Shown: positions 13,120 through 25,800 of the stretch, piece after piece
How the letters are laid out: every line of letters starts with the position of its first letter
Position numbering within the stretch: the stretch's first letter is position 1
NCBI GenBank assembly: GCA_013365325.1
Contig: JABVXV010000013.1
Span: 245,413-309,412 of the forward strand
Reading direction: 5' to 3'
Length of the DNA stretch: 64,000 nucleotides
DNA from: Dipetalonema caudispina
Lineage: Eukaryota; Nematoda; Chromadorea; Rhabditida; Onchocercidae
The notes under the pieces: generated by a model
Told to the model about the DNA's origin: nothing
Database searches by the model: none
The model's input: the letters and a program-made list of their open reading frames with translations, nothing else
Made by a program: the position numbers and the translations under genes

Positions 13120-15585
13120 GACAAATTAATTTTTCATTCTTCCATCTCCCTACGACAATCAATTCATCATTGTTGTGAATGGTTGTAGTATTGTTACCAT
13201 TGTACTAATTATTCATTCAGACGCTGTTGCAATTATTCATGATAGTAAATATTGGCTGGTAATAAACAAATTGTGGAAATTTGTAAAATTCAATAAGCTT
13301 TTGAAAATTTCACAAGGAATCTACTACAGTTAGTAGATAGATGAGCGATTTACAAGCTGAATAAATAAATACGCTTACTAACTAAAATCACAGCATAGCT
13401 TTCTAAAAATACCAAATATACATGAAGACATAGAAGCTGTGATACTTTATATTGCAGTGATCGATTGCAATCGTTCTATCTTTAGATCAGTCCATGAAAT
13501 ATTCTGCAAACTATGATGATTGTTCTGCGTGCTTTTGCTTTTTTTATCATTTCATCAATTATCAGAAGCAAAATCAAGCAGTGCCTTTTTATCACTCTTT
13601 TCTCTCACTCATACAAAGAAATTTTCCGACTTTTTTTTCGCCTAAACTATTTGCAGGAATGTATTTGAAATTTCTAATCAAAAGAAAAAAAGCTTAGAAA
13701 CTTTAGCAGTGATTTGTCCAAAAAAAAATTCGCTGATTCAACAGATTGTAAATTTTTGTTTCTAAAGTGAACACTTCCTGATGATTTCATCTGATAATCA
13801 TTTCATTTCACTTGCATAAATTAATGCTTTGACCTCTTCAAACTCTATCTTTTGTTTCTATATAATTAATTTGACACTATTCTAATTGTACACACCTTAA
13901 AGATCAATGACCTTTAAGACTACAAATAGTTTTCTTGAAAGTACTAAACTTAATTTTAATTGGATTTCTAGGAAATAATGAAAAATTTATTTCTGATATA
14001 ATTTTGGCGCAGTTAATACGATCATTCTTATTTATTTTAATTTCATTCATTTTCAATTACATTTATTTTATCCTTCAATTTTACTACAATCCTTTCCACT
14101 AATTTTTGGTCATCATATATCTGAAAAAGCTAATCCCGAAAATAGTCAAGCATTTAGTAAAGATTGGAATTTGTCACTGAACAATTTCAGTCTATTTAAT
14201 CAACATTTAATTTGTTTAAAAATCAAATATGTTACCTCTAAACAGGTAATAAATGACAAAACTAAAAAAAAACTTCTTGGCCACTATGCAAAAAAAAAAA
14301 AAAAAAAAATTAAGTGCCAAGATGGCATTTGGATAATTTTCTTAAAAGACACTAAATTATATCATTTCATTTTAGTTCAACGATATATCACATTGTTTTT
14401 TCATTTGATTTTCAATTGTTTTTTATTAAACAAATAAAGTTAAATTTAAACTTTATTAAAGTACTTTATTTATTTTCATAATTGTAGTGAAAAATAAAGT
14501 TCAACAAAGAATATTGCACTCATTGTTGGACTATTTTTGAAAGTTTTTCATTTTTCAAATTACAAAATGAAACTTTTGGCATACATAAAAGTATATTAGA
14601 GTGCATAAAAATAAAATAAAAAAAAAAAAAACAGTACTTTTAGTCTATTATGCAAAATAAATGAGCATTGAAAGAAAATTGTTTAGTGTATAATTAACTA
14701 TTGAATTTTCTTATCATTTAAAATTTTATCAATGAGATAATATTAATCATCACTCTCACATACCTTCTTCCATCTTTTATCAAACCATTCATTTAATGTA
14801 TACATTTTTCTATGCTTATCACTTTTTTCAATCAATTTCTCTTCTTTCCTATCATTTTTTTCTTTTTTTTATCACTTGAAATTTTATTTTTTAAACTCAC
14901 TGTCTGATATATTATTATGCATGTATCATTGTTGTCAATTTTATATGATAATATGATGGTACTAATTGCTTTTATATTTAATTTTTTACAAATTTTGTTC
15001 CATCTCTTTCTTACCATTCAAAAATTTTATTATTACGCTGATAAATTTAGCGCAACATATGTAATCTTTCATATTTGCTATAAAATTAATAATATTTTCG
15101 CATAGTTTTTTGTGAATTTAAAAAAAAATATTGATTTTTTTAAAATGGAAATTTGTAATATTCATTAGAATTGACATATTCATCTTAACTAAAATATACA
15201 TAATCTCTCAAATTTTTGATATTTCTAATCTTTATTACTTTCTATCTTTTCATGTTAATTTATGTAATTTAATACATGTAATCGATGAAGTAATTTTATT
15301 ACATTTTAGCAATGTTATTTTAATATAGGATTTCTTTTTTTTTAATTAACAAAAGAAAAAAAAAATAGAGAATTTTTTAAAAATTCATCCAAGAATACAT
15401 TGCTTCACCATTGAAAGTAAAAAAATAAATGGAAAAGCATAATTTTTTCAGTAAACAAATGCTGAAAATTTTTTTCCTTTCACATTGAAACATTTATTAA
15501 TTCGTCAGCTGATGAAACGAAATATTCTAAATTAAATTTCCGAGAGAGTTGATCTATTGATTAGAACGTATCAACTTCTCCTTGT
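13120..15585. other. AT-rich stretch, no gene seen
   Basis: Open frames here are Ile/Phe/Asn/Lys-rich and lack matched splice sites. It may contain introns or missing 5' exons of the tentative gene at 15.8 kb. Confidence 0.4.
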
Positions 15586-15590
15586 TTTAG

Positions 15591-15645
15591 TGATAAAATG
15601 GTAAAGCGAAAAAAGTACAAAGAAGCGGAAAAATTTTACGACAAT
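15591..15645 (+). other. Candidate alternative exon of the tentative gene
   Basis: After the acceptor CTTGTTTTAG the frame reads DKMVKRKKYKEAEKFYDN up to a possible GTAGAA donor at phase 0. That phase fits the exon at 16203 but not the one at 15816. Without the donor the frame runs on to a TAA at 15,679-15,681. The Lys/Glu-rich, charged helix-like composition suggests coding, but the donor is weak. Confidence 0.2.
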
Positions 15646-15815
15646 GTAGAAAATTATCTTAAAATACCTGCTAATATTTAAATCACACCATATATTACAA
15701 TTAAAAACTTGCGTAACATTTGAAATTATATGCATTATTTGTGTTTCTTCAATTTTATCACTTAATTTTATCACTTTTCAATCGATTTCTGTTAATTTTC
15801 TCATAATATTATCAG

Positions 15816-16846
15816 GTGTTGATAATGACAGAGAGTGGAGAAATTATGAATCAGTTAACATTATAAGAGTACATAGATGATGATGATAAGTATAATTTGC
15901 GTCACAGCTTTCCCTAAATTGCTATTGGAAAAAAATTTAGCACCCAGTGGCATTTAAAAAAAAGTGCATTCAAAAAAGTGAATTTTGGAAAATACACAAA
16001 ATTAATTTCGTTATTTATCATTTATCTGTAATTTTTAAATGAGTAGTTATTGAAAGATTATTTATTTGACAAATTTGAACATTTTTTGGGTTTTGCTAAA
16101 ATATTTCGATTGTTGTTTAATTGATTGATTAAATGTTAAAAATTTTTGCTAGACAATATTACTATCAATATTCTTTTTATTTGATAGTAATTCAAGTTTC
16201 AGATAATTAATGATAGTGTTTCGATGGAAGAAGAACAACGGTCACTTCTTGAGCTTTCACAGTTTGTTATTTTTGTTTTTGTTAATTTAATATATTTCAA
16301 AAAACCTTTCCAAACTAAACTTTAATGATCGGCTAATTTGTTTCTTTCGCACAAATTATCGAAGAATTAATGGATCATTTGGCATGATGATGCATAAATT
16401 TTATTTAGCCTCTAGTTGTGGATCAAAATAAAAAAATGCTGCATGGAGTTTTAAGCCAAATTGATTACCTAAATTTTTCCTACTGCTTATTCTTATTTAC
16501 TTTTTCTAGACGATATAGATACATAATTAATCGTTTGATATCGAATAAGCGGATACATTCTTCTGGTTATCTCGAATTTTTCCATTAGATTGTAATCCAA
16601 ACTTAATTTTAGTTTAATTGCAAATAATGAATTGGATGATGGTTCTATATCAGATATAAGTGCAACAGAAGATGATGATTATCAAAGAAGATGGAAAAAT
16701 GATAATAGGGAAAATCTTTCAAAATCTCGAAAATTTTGGTTAGTTAAATGATTATAATAATATTTGGTAAATCAAATTTAATAAATTTTAATAGGCTTAG
16801 AAAATTCAACGAGTTATTTTGTTCTAATCTATCTTCCAGATTCTAA
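15816..16846 (+). CDS. Tentative multi-exon gene, product unknown (5' part missing)
   Basis: Four small exons chain in frame: 15816-15868, 16203-16261, 16613-16738 and 16795-16846 (TAA). Acceptors are TATCAG, GTTTCAG, AATTTTAG and TTTAATAG; donors are GTACAT, GTTTGT and GTTAGT. The joined frame contains EWRNYESVNIIR, SMEEEQRSLLELSH and a strongly acidic run (ELDDGSISDISATEDDDYQRRW), unlike the Ile/Lys/Asn/Phe noise of nearby random frames. The phase-1 or phase-2 junctions rebuild sensible codons (CA+T His, TG+G Trp). No domain is recognised. The first exon starts at phase 1, so upstream exons are missing. An alternative upstream exon begins at 15,591 (DKMVKRKKYKEAEKFYDN) and could splice directly to 16203. 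The real 3' end may differ. Confidence 0.35.
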
Positions 16847-18120
16847 GGAAATGACTTGAAATTAGCTAAGTTCAAGTCAAGAGGTCATTATAAGTATTAT
16901 ATGGGGAATTTCGAGAAGCTTTTTAGAATGAATTATGTTTGAATATAGGTAATTAAAACTGTGGATTCGATTTCATGTTAATTTAGATCTCAATATTTTA
17001 AATTTTGCTAGAAATATTTTATTGAAAAAATTAGAAAGATCTTGCGATTATGGCCCAAAATTTATGAAGATTTAAAAATTGTCAAAAAAGTTAATAATAC
17101 ATATCCGAAAAAAGTATTAATCCAATCAAGATAATAGACGTTGAAGAAAATTATTCCTTAACTGCTACTTATTCGATTCATTAAGTCATAGAAGGTCATA
17201 TCAATTAATGATGCTATTTTGATATGAAATAAAAATACGATACGACCAAAAGGAGTTAAAATAGTTGTTTACTACACATGGAAATTTTCGATCAATCTTA
17301 GCACATAGTAATTGAATAAAAATTTTTTGAAATTACTTTACACTATATTTTACCATAGCAATATTTTGCACTAATTTTTTGCACTAATTAGCTATTTGCC
17401 GTAAATAAGAATAAGCTATTTACAACCTTTATTATAGCTAATTTTAAGCAAGTTTTTAGATTGAAATGTATTTAATAAGATATAATTCATTTATGTTTTA
17501 ATTTCTAGTTATGAATAGACTGGTATAATATCAATTGATCAATGTAGAAAATACAATAATCAAGATTACTGCAATTTTCCTGATCTCTTGATATATTACA
17601 ATTCTTCATCATAATATTAACGATTAATTGATATTTTTTTCTTTGCATTAAGAATGGATGATATTCATTGTTAATTGATATTAACATATCATATAATGTT
17701 TGTTAAAGAAATGAAACAATAGTTATTGTAGCTTTTTATTGTTTTAAGCAAGCTTTGATTAAGCATAGCTGAAGGTTAAGTTTCCTTCTTTTAGGCGAGG
17801 TTTCTTGTTGAATGTTGTAGGACAATTGTGAATGATTTATGTGAAGTGGGAATGATCTATACAAGAAGTAAATTGTTGCAATCCTGTCGTAAGCATTGAT
17901 AACAAAGCTTACAGTATGACCTTAAGCATAGATAACAAAGACATATTTTTGTAGCAATCATATCTTTAAGTAAAGATGAGAATAAACTATTCATTAAAAT
18001 ATAATTTATGAGAATAATTTTGCAACACAAATTATTTTTTATTTAGAAATGTTTATTATAAAGTATTTTGGATTTCCAATAATAGTTCAAATGATTTTAA
18101 ATAATAAAAATTTGAGGAAT

Positions 18121-18540
18121 TTCTCTTCTCAATTTTATGTTTCAATCAACGATTAAATTTTTGATATGCCTGCGAATAACGAATTATATTTTTTTTTTCT
18201 AGGTTTCAATTAAATTTAATTTCAATTAACGATTGCAATTTTGATCTTTTAGGAATAATGGGTTGCTTCTTCTTTTTTTTGAACACTTCTCTTTTTAATT
18301 TTGACTTTCAATTAACGATTATAACTTTAATATGACTGTGAACAACGGATTAATTATCATTTTCTTTTTTTTTTTTTTGGAAAATTTCTCTCTTCAATTT
18401 TATATTTGTATAAAAATTACATTTTTGATCAGTTTGCGAACAACGGATCATTCCATTTTTTTTTTTTTTTTTTTTTATGAAAGATTTCACTCTTCAATCT
18501 TACATTTCAATGAACAACAAAAATTTTAATATCCCTATTT
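18121..18540. repeat. Degenerate tandem repeat, period about 80-100 bp, about five units
   Basis: TTCAAT(T/C)AACGATT recurs near 18141, 18221 and 18308, with weaker copies near 18404 and 18506. A second marker, GCGAA(T/C)AACG(G)A, recurs near 171, 338 and 436 of the same kilobase. Units differ mostly in their poly(T) tracts. Confidence 0.6.
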
Positions 18541-18972
18541 GACTTTTTTGTAAAATTTTCCATTTGAATTTCGTGTTCAAATGAATGATTATAGTTTTGT
18601 TAGCTATTAACAGATTATTTGAAAAATGGAAAGGATTCCAGGTGTGTTGTGATTAAAATGTGCACTTCAATAAAATTTCATAGACTTGATTGTTTTTCTC
18701 TCATTTAGCATTTTTTTTTTTTTGCTAAGATTCTACAGTAACTATAAAGATGAAATGTTTTATCGATAGCAATAAATAAAAACGATAAGAGAATAGTGAT
18801 AATAATTAATTATTGATTACAAATCATTCAATAAACTCTTATCAGCACTTGATTATTTCTCGTAATTTTCTCTCATGAATAACAAACAAATTGCTCATTG
18901 ATTCTTTACAATTAATTCTTTTTACTTATGTTAATCATTTCTCTTACAATAATATTGATTATATTGCTTATT

Positions 18973-19083
18973 GTAATAATATTGATCCTTTCACGATCAA
19001 ATCTTCTATAGTATTGTTGATTCCTTCAAGATATATATCTGCTGTAGTAATATTGATCCTTTTACGATCAGATTTCTTATTGC
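18973..19083. repeat. Tandem repeat, 36-38 bp unit, three copies
   Basis: Units start at 18973, 19011 and 19047 with GTAATAATATTGATCC, GTATTGTTGATTCC and GTAATATTGATCC. A 113-codon open frame crosses them, but it is Ile/Leu/Phe/Asn noise kept open by the repeat. Confidence 0.65.
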
Positions 19084-21501
19084 ATTTCGCTAAAATTTTT
19101 GATTTTGTTCATTATATTTTCTTAGTAGTAGATAATCAATTTTTTGATAGTTTTGAAAAACTTTTCAAATTTTTTATGCAAAAAAAAAAGATCTCAATAG
19201 TTATTCTTTGCTATAAAAATGGTATATTATAATTAAATGAATTTGTATAAATAATAAGACCATAATTTGAAGGAAATTAGTTAATCAACAAGTTGAAAAA
19301 AAAAAAAAAGAAAAAAAAAAACTTTGATTCAAATTATGTCACCTGTAACAAACAGTTCAATTACATATTTTTATTTTTTTAGGATGGCTATTCATTTCAC
19401 TAAATATCACCTTATTGATAACTTACAGATAAAAAGGATGATCGAAATTTCCATAATGAATATGCTACATACTGAAGCGTAAAATACTACCGAAAGGTAT
19501 TAGAATGTAATTTAGCTATTCTAATTATTAGAATTTGTAATTGTATTTCTTTTCATATTTTCTAAAATTAACTTCATTACGATTATTATTGAATCTTATA
19601 CGTTGAAATTATTTCTCGGTATCATCCTATAAAAATATGTTACCAAAGATATGTGAAATTCTCATGGGATAGAAATGACATTTTGAAAAACGTGACGAAT
19701 TCTGAATTCATTCTGCATTCATCACAACTGTCATGCATATATGATCTGTTATCGGAGAAAATGTCGCAAAATGCGTCTTTTACGTGTTTTCAACGCCATT
19801 GCTGAAAAAAAAAAAAAAAAAAGGTGCTTCCAAAAAGAAAATGCATATGAAAAGGGCGAACGACAAACTGGTGCATTCGACATTCTACCAAAGCAATCAG
19901 TCCTTCTGTTTTACTTTAAGCTATTTTGTTCTTGAAATGCTTTTCAAAAGTATTTCGTTTTTTTTTTTTTTTTTTTTTTTTTGAGACATCATTTTGCAAC
20001 ATATCTATTCTTAATTTCCTTTTGTATCTTAATGAATTATCATTCGGCAAATCATTCATTATCTCTTCTTTTATCATATGTCACATCATATTGAATTAAA
20101 TTTTGGAAACATCTTGTCATCAATGATCAATATTATCTGTGTAACCAATGATGATCTGATATATAGTCATCATTCGTACTCATTAACATTCCTTTCAACT
20201 CTTCTGATATGATTTCTTATCTTCTAAAAGTTCTTAATATCATCTCAATTGCTATTTTAAATGTACAAAATTGTTTTTACGAATTTCTGCAAACAAAAAT
20301 TTTTGCATAATGAAAATTTCCACTTCTTTCTATTTGATTGATCATAGTCAAAAATTGAAAAGTTAAAATTAAATGTTATAAAGAACAATGATCAATTTTT
20401 TCATTTCATACTCTCACAATTACAACAACCGTTCATTATTATCATAAACGACCTCTCGATTAGTTGATAATCTTACCTATGATTTATTCACTTATCATTA
20501 ATTGAAATCAATTAAGTTCGAAAAGAAACTTTCATCAATTCCGTTATACACCACAAAAAATATCTTTTTAATTGAAACAACAAAAATTTCAATCCTGCCT
20601 GAAAAAAAAAAAAACTTCGAGTGCATGTTGTATGACAAGTATTGTAATCAAATTTCTCTTCATAACATTAATTTTGTAGGAAAAAGAAAAGATTTGATGA
20701 TATTTTAATTCCTTACCATTTATATCCTTTACTTTAATAACGAATACATAGCATAATTATTTGTTTACATGAAAAATCATATAAAGCTAGCAATTTTTGT
20801 TGTATTTAAATTAATCATTTTTCATATTTAATACTAAACATCTAATTTTTATCATCTAATATATTCAGATCATTTTTATAAAAATAATATTCCTCGCAAA
20901 CATTACCATTTATATTTTGGTATTAAAAAAAAAAAAAAAAAAAAAAAGCGATTATATATGTATATATTGGACGAATATATTTCAAATAAGAGAGGGAAAT
21001 TTAATATTTAATAAAATCAAAGACTACTTTACTTAAATTTATTGTTTCAAATATATTCAAAAATCTATTGATAATAAAATAAGAGAAACGTCAAATTTTT
21101 CGAAATGAAATTTCTTCCATCTTTTATTATGCTTCAATTTTTGGTTATCTCAGATCGTATTATTTCTGTAACTCTTCTTTTACAGCTTTATAATATTTTT
21201 ATTTTTCTACTTGATATTGCTAACTATTTGTGAATTCTTCCATCTATCGAATATCAACAGAAATAAACAAATCAATAATTGAAATATTCTGTAAACTTGT
21301 AATTTAATCTGTCCCACTTTACATCTTTATAATGTCCTCAATGTTTTCACATTCTACACTGTAGCATTCTTTCTAACATCGATATTTTTGATATAGTTGA
21401 GTAAAAGTATAAAACTATAGCTACTGTATTCTTCTTACCGTAGTTATTTTTTTCTAAGAGAAAACAAAAAAAAAAAAAAAGTCAAAATATTGGATACGAT
21501 A

Positions 21502-21539
21502 GAAAATAAACAAAATGCTGTGCTATTTTGTTTATTTTC
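21502..21539. repeat. Perfect inverted repeat, 15-bp stem and 8-base loop
   Basis: GAAAATAAACAAAAT at 21502-21516 is the exact reverse complement of 21525-21539; the loop is GCTGTGCT. It lies 30 bp left of the duplicated contig end. Confidence 0.8.
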
Positions 21540-21569
21540 GAGATTATTTTAACATATAATCTCCTTACA

Positions 21570-21911
21570 GTCCATTCTCTCTTTCCAATATCATTCTAGC
21601 ATGTAAGCATTTTATGATCAATTTGTCTCATCATTTTGCATAAGTATTGCTAGTTTTATTTGTTACTGAAAATATGAATGAATATTTACGNNNNNNNNNN
21701 NNNNNNNNNNNNNNNNNNNNNNNNNNNNNNNNNNNNNNNNNNNNNNNNNNNNNNNNNNNNNNNNNNNNNNNNNNNNNNNNNNNNNNNNNNGTCCATTCTC
21801 TCTTTCCAATATCATTCTAGCATGTAAGCATTTTATGATCAATTTGTCTCATCATTTTGCATAAGTATTGCTAGTTTTATTTGTTACTGAAAATATGAAT
21901 GAATATTTACG
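21570..21911. repeat. Identical 121-bp blocks flanking an artificial 100-N gap
   Basis: Bases 21570-21690 and 21791-21911 are the same 121 bp, separated by exactly 100 N (21691-21790). Contig ends that share sequence and are joined by a default-size gap are a typical scaffolding artefact, so one copy and the gap are probably not real. Confidence 0.9.
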
Positions 21912-22608
21912 AATGGCAATAAATTTGAATTACTCAATTACAATGGTCAAATTCTTTGGTAAATTTTGTATTTATGATTTTTGAGCTTTTAAATATATCA
22001 AAAATTAGTATTCTGATAGATCTAAAACTATTCTAGTTTTATTTAGAATTTTTCAGTGATAGTGGAAACTTTACCATTGTTTTTTGGAAAAATGTTGAAA
22101 CTTTTTTAACCATTAGGAATTTAAAATTTCTCATATATATTTATCGATAATTTCCCCGAAACAAATTTTGCGCAGAAGTACTCGTTGCTTTATGCGCCAA
22201 TGAATGGATGAATTTACATTTGTGCTGATAAAATTATTATTTCCTGTATAAATAGTTTTTATATGAAAAATTTAAGTTCTTATGTGAAATTTACCATCTA
22301 TATTGATGCTAGAAGTGTTGTATGAGAAATGTTAACTTTAAATAACTGCCACAAAAGTTTTTGAAATTTCATTAATTTTTAAGTAAAATCCATCCTTTTC
22401 CTCATTTCTGCTAATGATTTCATTTAGATATTTTACAAATTACTTCATAAATTATACTACTCTCTGGCTATAGTTTGATTTATTAGTAATTTCTAGTTTA
22501 TAAATCGGCTATGGATACATATTATATTTATGCAAATTTTCATCTTTATTATTTCGCTGCTTTTGCGATTGTTGAATTCTATGAGAAATTCATGTTATTT
22601 TTCTTTAT

Positions 22609-22610
22609 AG
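22609..22610 (+). promoter_or_regulatory. Possible SL trans-splice acceptor upstream of the transporter
   Basis: A pyrimidine-rich tract ending TTCTTTATAG lies about 220 bp before the transporter ATG. No upstream exon is evident. In nematodes such an acceptor in front of the first coding exon is often a spliced-leader addition site. This is inference; it could also close an intron in the 5' UTR. Confidence 0.25.
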
Positions 22611-22694
22611 CACGGCTTAAAGAACTTTTGAAGTATAGCAAAAACAGCTTAATCTGCATCATCAATTTTGTTGAAAATACTTGAAATACGACGC

Positions 22695-22850
22695 ATGAAG
22701 GAATTTCGGATTTTTCAACTGTCATCATCTAATGATACCACAATAAGGATTGTTGACACAATAAGAACAGCTACAACAATAAATAAAAGCCTGGCATTGA
22801 AATATATGATAGTGCATTCATCAATGAAATGGATTCTTCGTTGGCTATAG
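22695..22850 (+). other. Upstream ORF overlapping the transporter start
   Basis: An ATG-initiated 51-codon frame (begins M-K-E-F-R-I-F-Q) sits in the presumed 5' leader and ends with TAG 22 bases inside the transporter coding sequence, in another frame. If the leader begins near the acceptor at 22,610, ribosomes would meet this ATG first, so it could dampen transporter translation. It has no recognisable domain, and its presence in the mature mRNA is unproven. Confidence 0.25.
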
Positions 22851-25800
22851 ATCCAAAAAAATTGCCAAATAATATCAATGAAAAATTTTGTGAGATTAAC
22901 GATGATCAACGAATTGTAGCTACAACAGAGAATGGTTTCAGTAAAAGTGTAGTGAAGAAAATTCTGTCGAGAAGTTGTGACGATTTGTCATGGATTGATG
23001 ATGGAAAAGCGAAATTTACACCAAACAGTTTACGAATTAAAAATGAGCGGTATTTGTTTCTTTGCATTGCTTTTCAATAAAATCATATTTAGTCATTGTA
23101 TCTGATGCAATGATCTGATCGCTATTAGAACTGATTAATACATCTCCATTACTGCTTTTACTTAATACTCATTCATATAGTTGTAAATTGAGATAGATGA
23201 ATAATTATAGAAATAAATGTAGAAATTTGCATATTTCCATTCCTTACAAAGAAAGTTCTTGTCACCAGAAATTGAAAATGAGCTAATGAGTTAAAAAATG
23301 TTTACTTTTTTTTTTATTTTCTTATTGATCATATTTTTCCATTGATATACAAAACATTAATCTTAATCAAAATGAATTCATCATCATTTGATATTGCTAA
23401 TCATATCAATTTCTATCTGTTCGATATATGAATATTCAAAGATAACGAGTGTATTGCGTATTAATTAGCATAATTACTTCGTTAGCTGTAACAATCTCTC
23501 TATGCTACACTATAATTTTAATCTTTTTCTATTGTTTGAATTTATCATATCATATCAAAGTAAAATATTACATCTAAAACGAACAATTAACATTTAATAA
23601 AATCAAAAAAAAAAAAAAAAAAAGGAACGATAAACGATATAAAGGAGCTTTTCTAACAAATCATACGTCTAATTTTCACTTGATTATTAATATTTGATCA
23701 ATATCGATTATAATTTGAAAGATAGATACATAAAATATGTATCATAAAATGTAAAAGAAAATTTAACAATTAGAACGATATCATTTAGACTATTGCTAAC
23801 TGATAACATTGATGGCAACAAAATGAAAAATTTAACAATTAGAACGATATCATTCAGACTATTGTTAACTGATAACATTGATGGCATCAAAATGAAACTT
23901 TACGGAAGGAATTAGTGAAAATTCGTAACAAATTCAAAAATGCTAAGGTTTATATTTACATTTATTGATGATAAAAAAGAAATTTTGAATTAGAAATGAA
24001 AATTATTTTTCATTTCTTTTCTTTTTTTTTTTTTTTTGACATTTATAATTCACATAAAAATTTCACTTAAGAAAGGTTTTCATTAAATTTAATTTTTTTT
24101 TTTTTTTTTTATGAGCGCATGTTTTCCAAAATAGCAGTAGCATAAGGTGAAAGAGTAAAAGAATGCAAAATCGTAGCAAATAGTACCCGTAACAAGTTTA
24201 TAATAATTATACCGGTTATTTCTTCTTCTTCAGTTCTCTTCATTTCCGGACTATCTCATAGCTTCCTGATTTATCGATGATCTCTCTGATCGAAGTGATA
24301 CTCATCGTTTCCTCATTTGATCGAGATACATCATTATCAACATAATATTTTTTTTTTAACTGTCAACATCTATTATAACATTATTGCCATAAATCGGTAT
24401 AGAGAGAAAGCGAGAGAGAGAGAGAGAAAAAAAAAAAAAATAGCAATTGGAATCAAATTTGCAATTTTCAATCGATTATTAAATCTTTAAGTATTGGAGT
24501 ATTTCATGTTGATAGGAAATTAGTTCAAAAATTTTTTTAACACTAATAAATTGAAGCGAACAACTTCAGAAGAGCACTTTATATAATTTGAAATTATGTA
24601 AGTTTCAGGCCAACCATAGCACCATCGTTTATGCCAATTGCTGGACAAGTATCAATTGAATTTGGCAAACTAACTATACCGCATGTTACTTGTGGTTCAG
24701 CCAAATCTCACGGAGGTTATGGAAGTATTCGTGTGAAGGTACAAGACGAAAAACTGCAAGAAAAATCAGCTGATAGTAAGAATGAGAGGTTTAAACCTAT
24801 TCGGATTTTTCATTGGGGAATTTAGGTTGTTAGAAAAATCACTAAACTATTGTAAAATTTCCGAATAGAAATAATTATATAATTTAAAATTATGAAAACA
24901 AAAATGGATCATACAGTGAAAGAAAAGCAATATTTTCTAACATTTAAAAATAATTTTCAAAAGTAAAATGCTAAAATATTAAAATTTTTGCAAAATTTTT
25001 TTCTTTTTCAAATATGATTAATTTCTAATTAAAAATAATTCAAACTATAGAAATCTAATTTAAGATTTAATTTTTAAACATTCCAAATAATTATTCCAGT
25101 TTGGACGAAAGAATTTTTAAGCGCAAAAACTTCAGCAATAATAGTAATAATAGCAATTATAAAACAACATTTGCTAAATTATTATCACTTACAACAAAAG
25201 AATGGATAACAATTTGTATGTTATCAATTGCAAATCTTGGTAGTACCAGTGCATATAGTTGTATTGCACCATTTTATTCTAATGAGGTTAGTTTTAAAAT
25301 AACTTTTTTTTTTGAAAATAACAATGTTAATTAATTGAATAAAATGATTGCAGATGTAATAAAAAATCTTAAATTTTTTTAAATTTTTATTTTTCATAAT
25401 TGTTAATTTAAGTAATTAACAAATATTATAATTTTATTTTACTACTAATTTAATCGTTTATTGAATTATTTCAAAGAAAAAAATTGAAAAATAATGGAAC
25501 AATTGCAAAGATTTTGAATAAATAATCATAATTTCAGGCAAAAATCAAAGGTTTAAGCAGTTTTCAGACAGGTGTGGTATTTGGTATCTTCGAATTGATC
25601 ATGTTTTTTGTTGCACCATTATTTGGCAAATATGTTCGTTTAATTTGAATTTTTAATTTACATTCATTTAGCAAGAAATAAATCTAAACTATACCATAAA
25701 TTACCGAATAATTCAATCATGCAAATAGAAAAAGATATTTTTGAAAATTTTAAGCATATTGGATAAAAATTAAAGTTTACATCAATTGAAAACATTAATG

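Larger units (their letters stand above)
16850..22600. other. Intergenic stretch with tandem repeats and the assembly gap
   Basis: No exon chain was found. A 40-codon frame after a TTTTGCTAG acceptor near 17,011 (reads KYFIEKIRKILRLWPKIYED) does not fit the phase of the tentative gene. The rest is repeats, the inverted repeat and the N-gap. Confidence 0.5.

Noticed and set aside
18891..19232. 113-codon plus-strand frame, one of the longest in the window
   Set aside because: It is Ile/Leu/Phe/Asn-rich, spans a tandem repeat, and has no splice sites or family signature.
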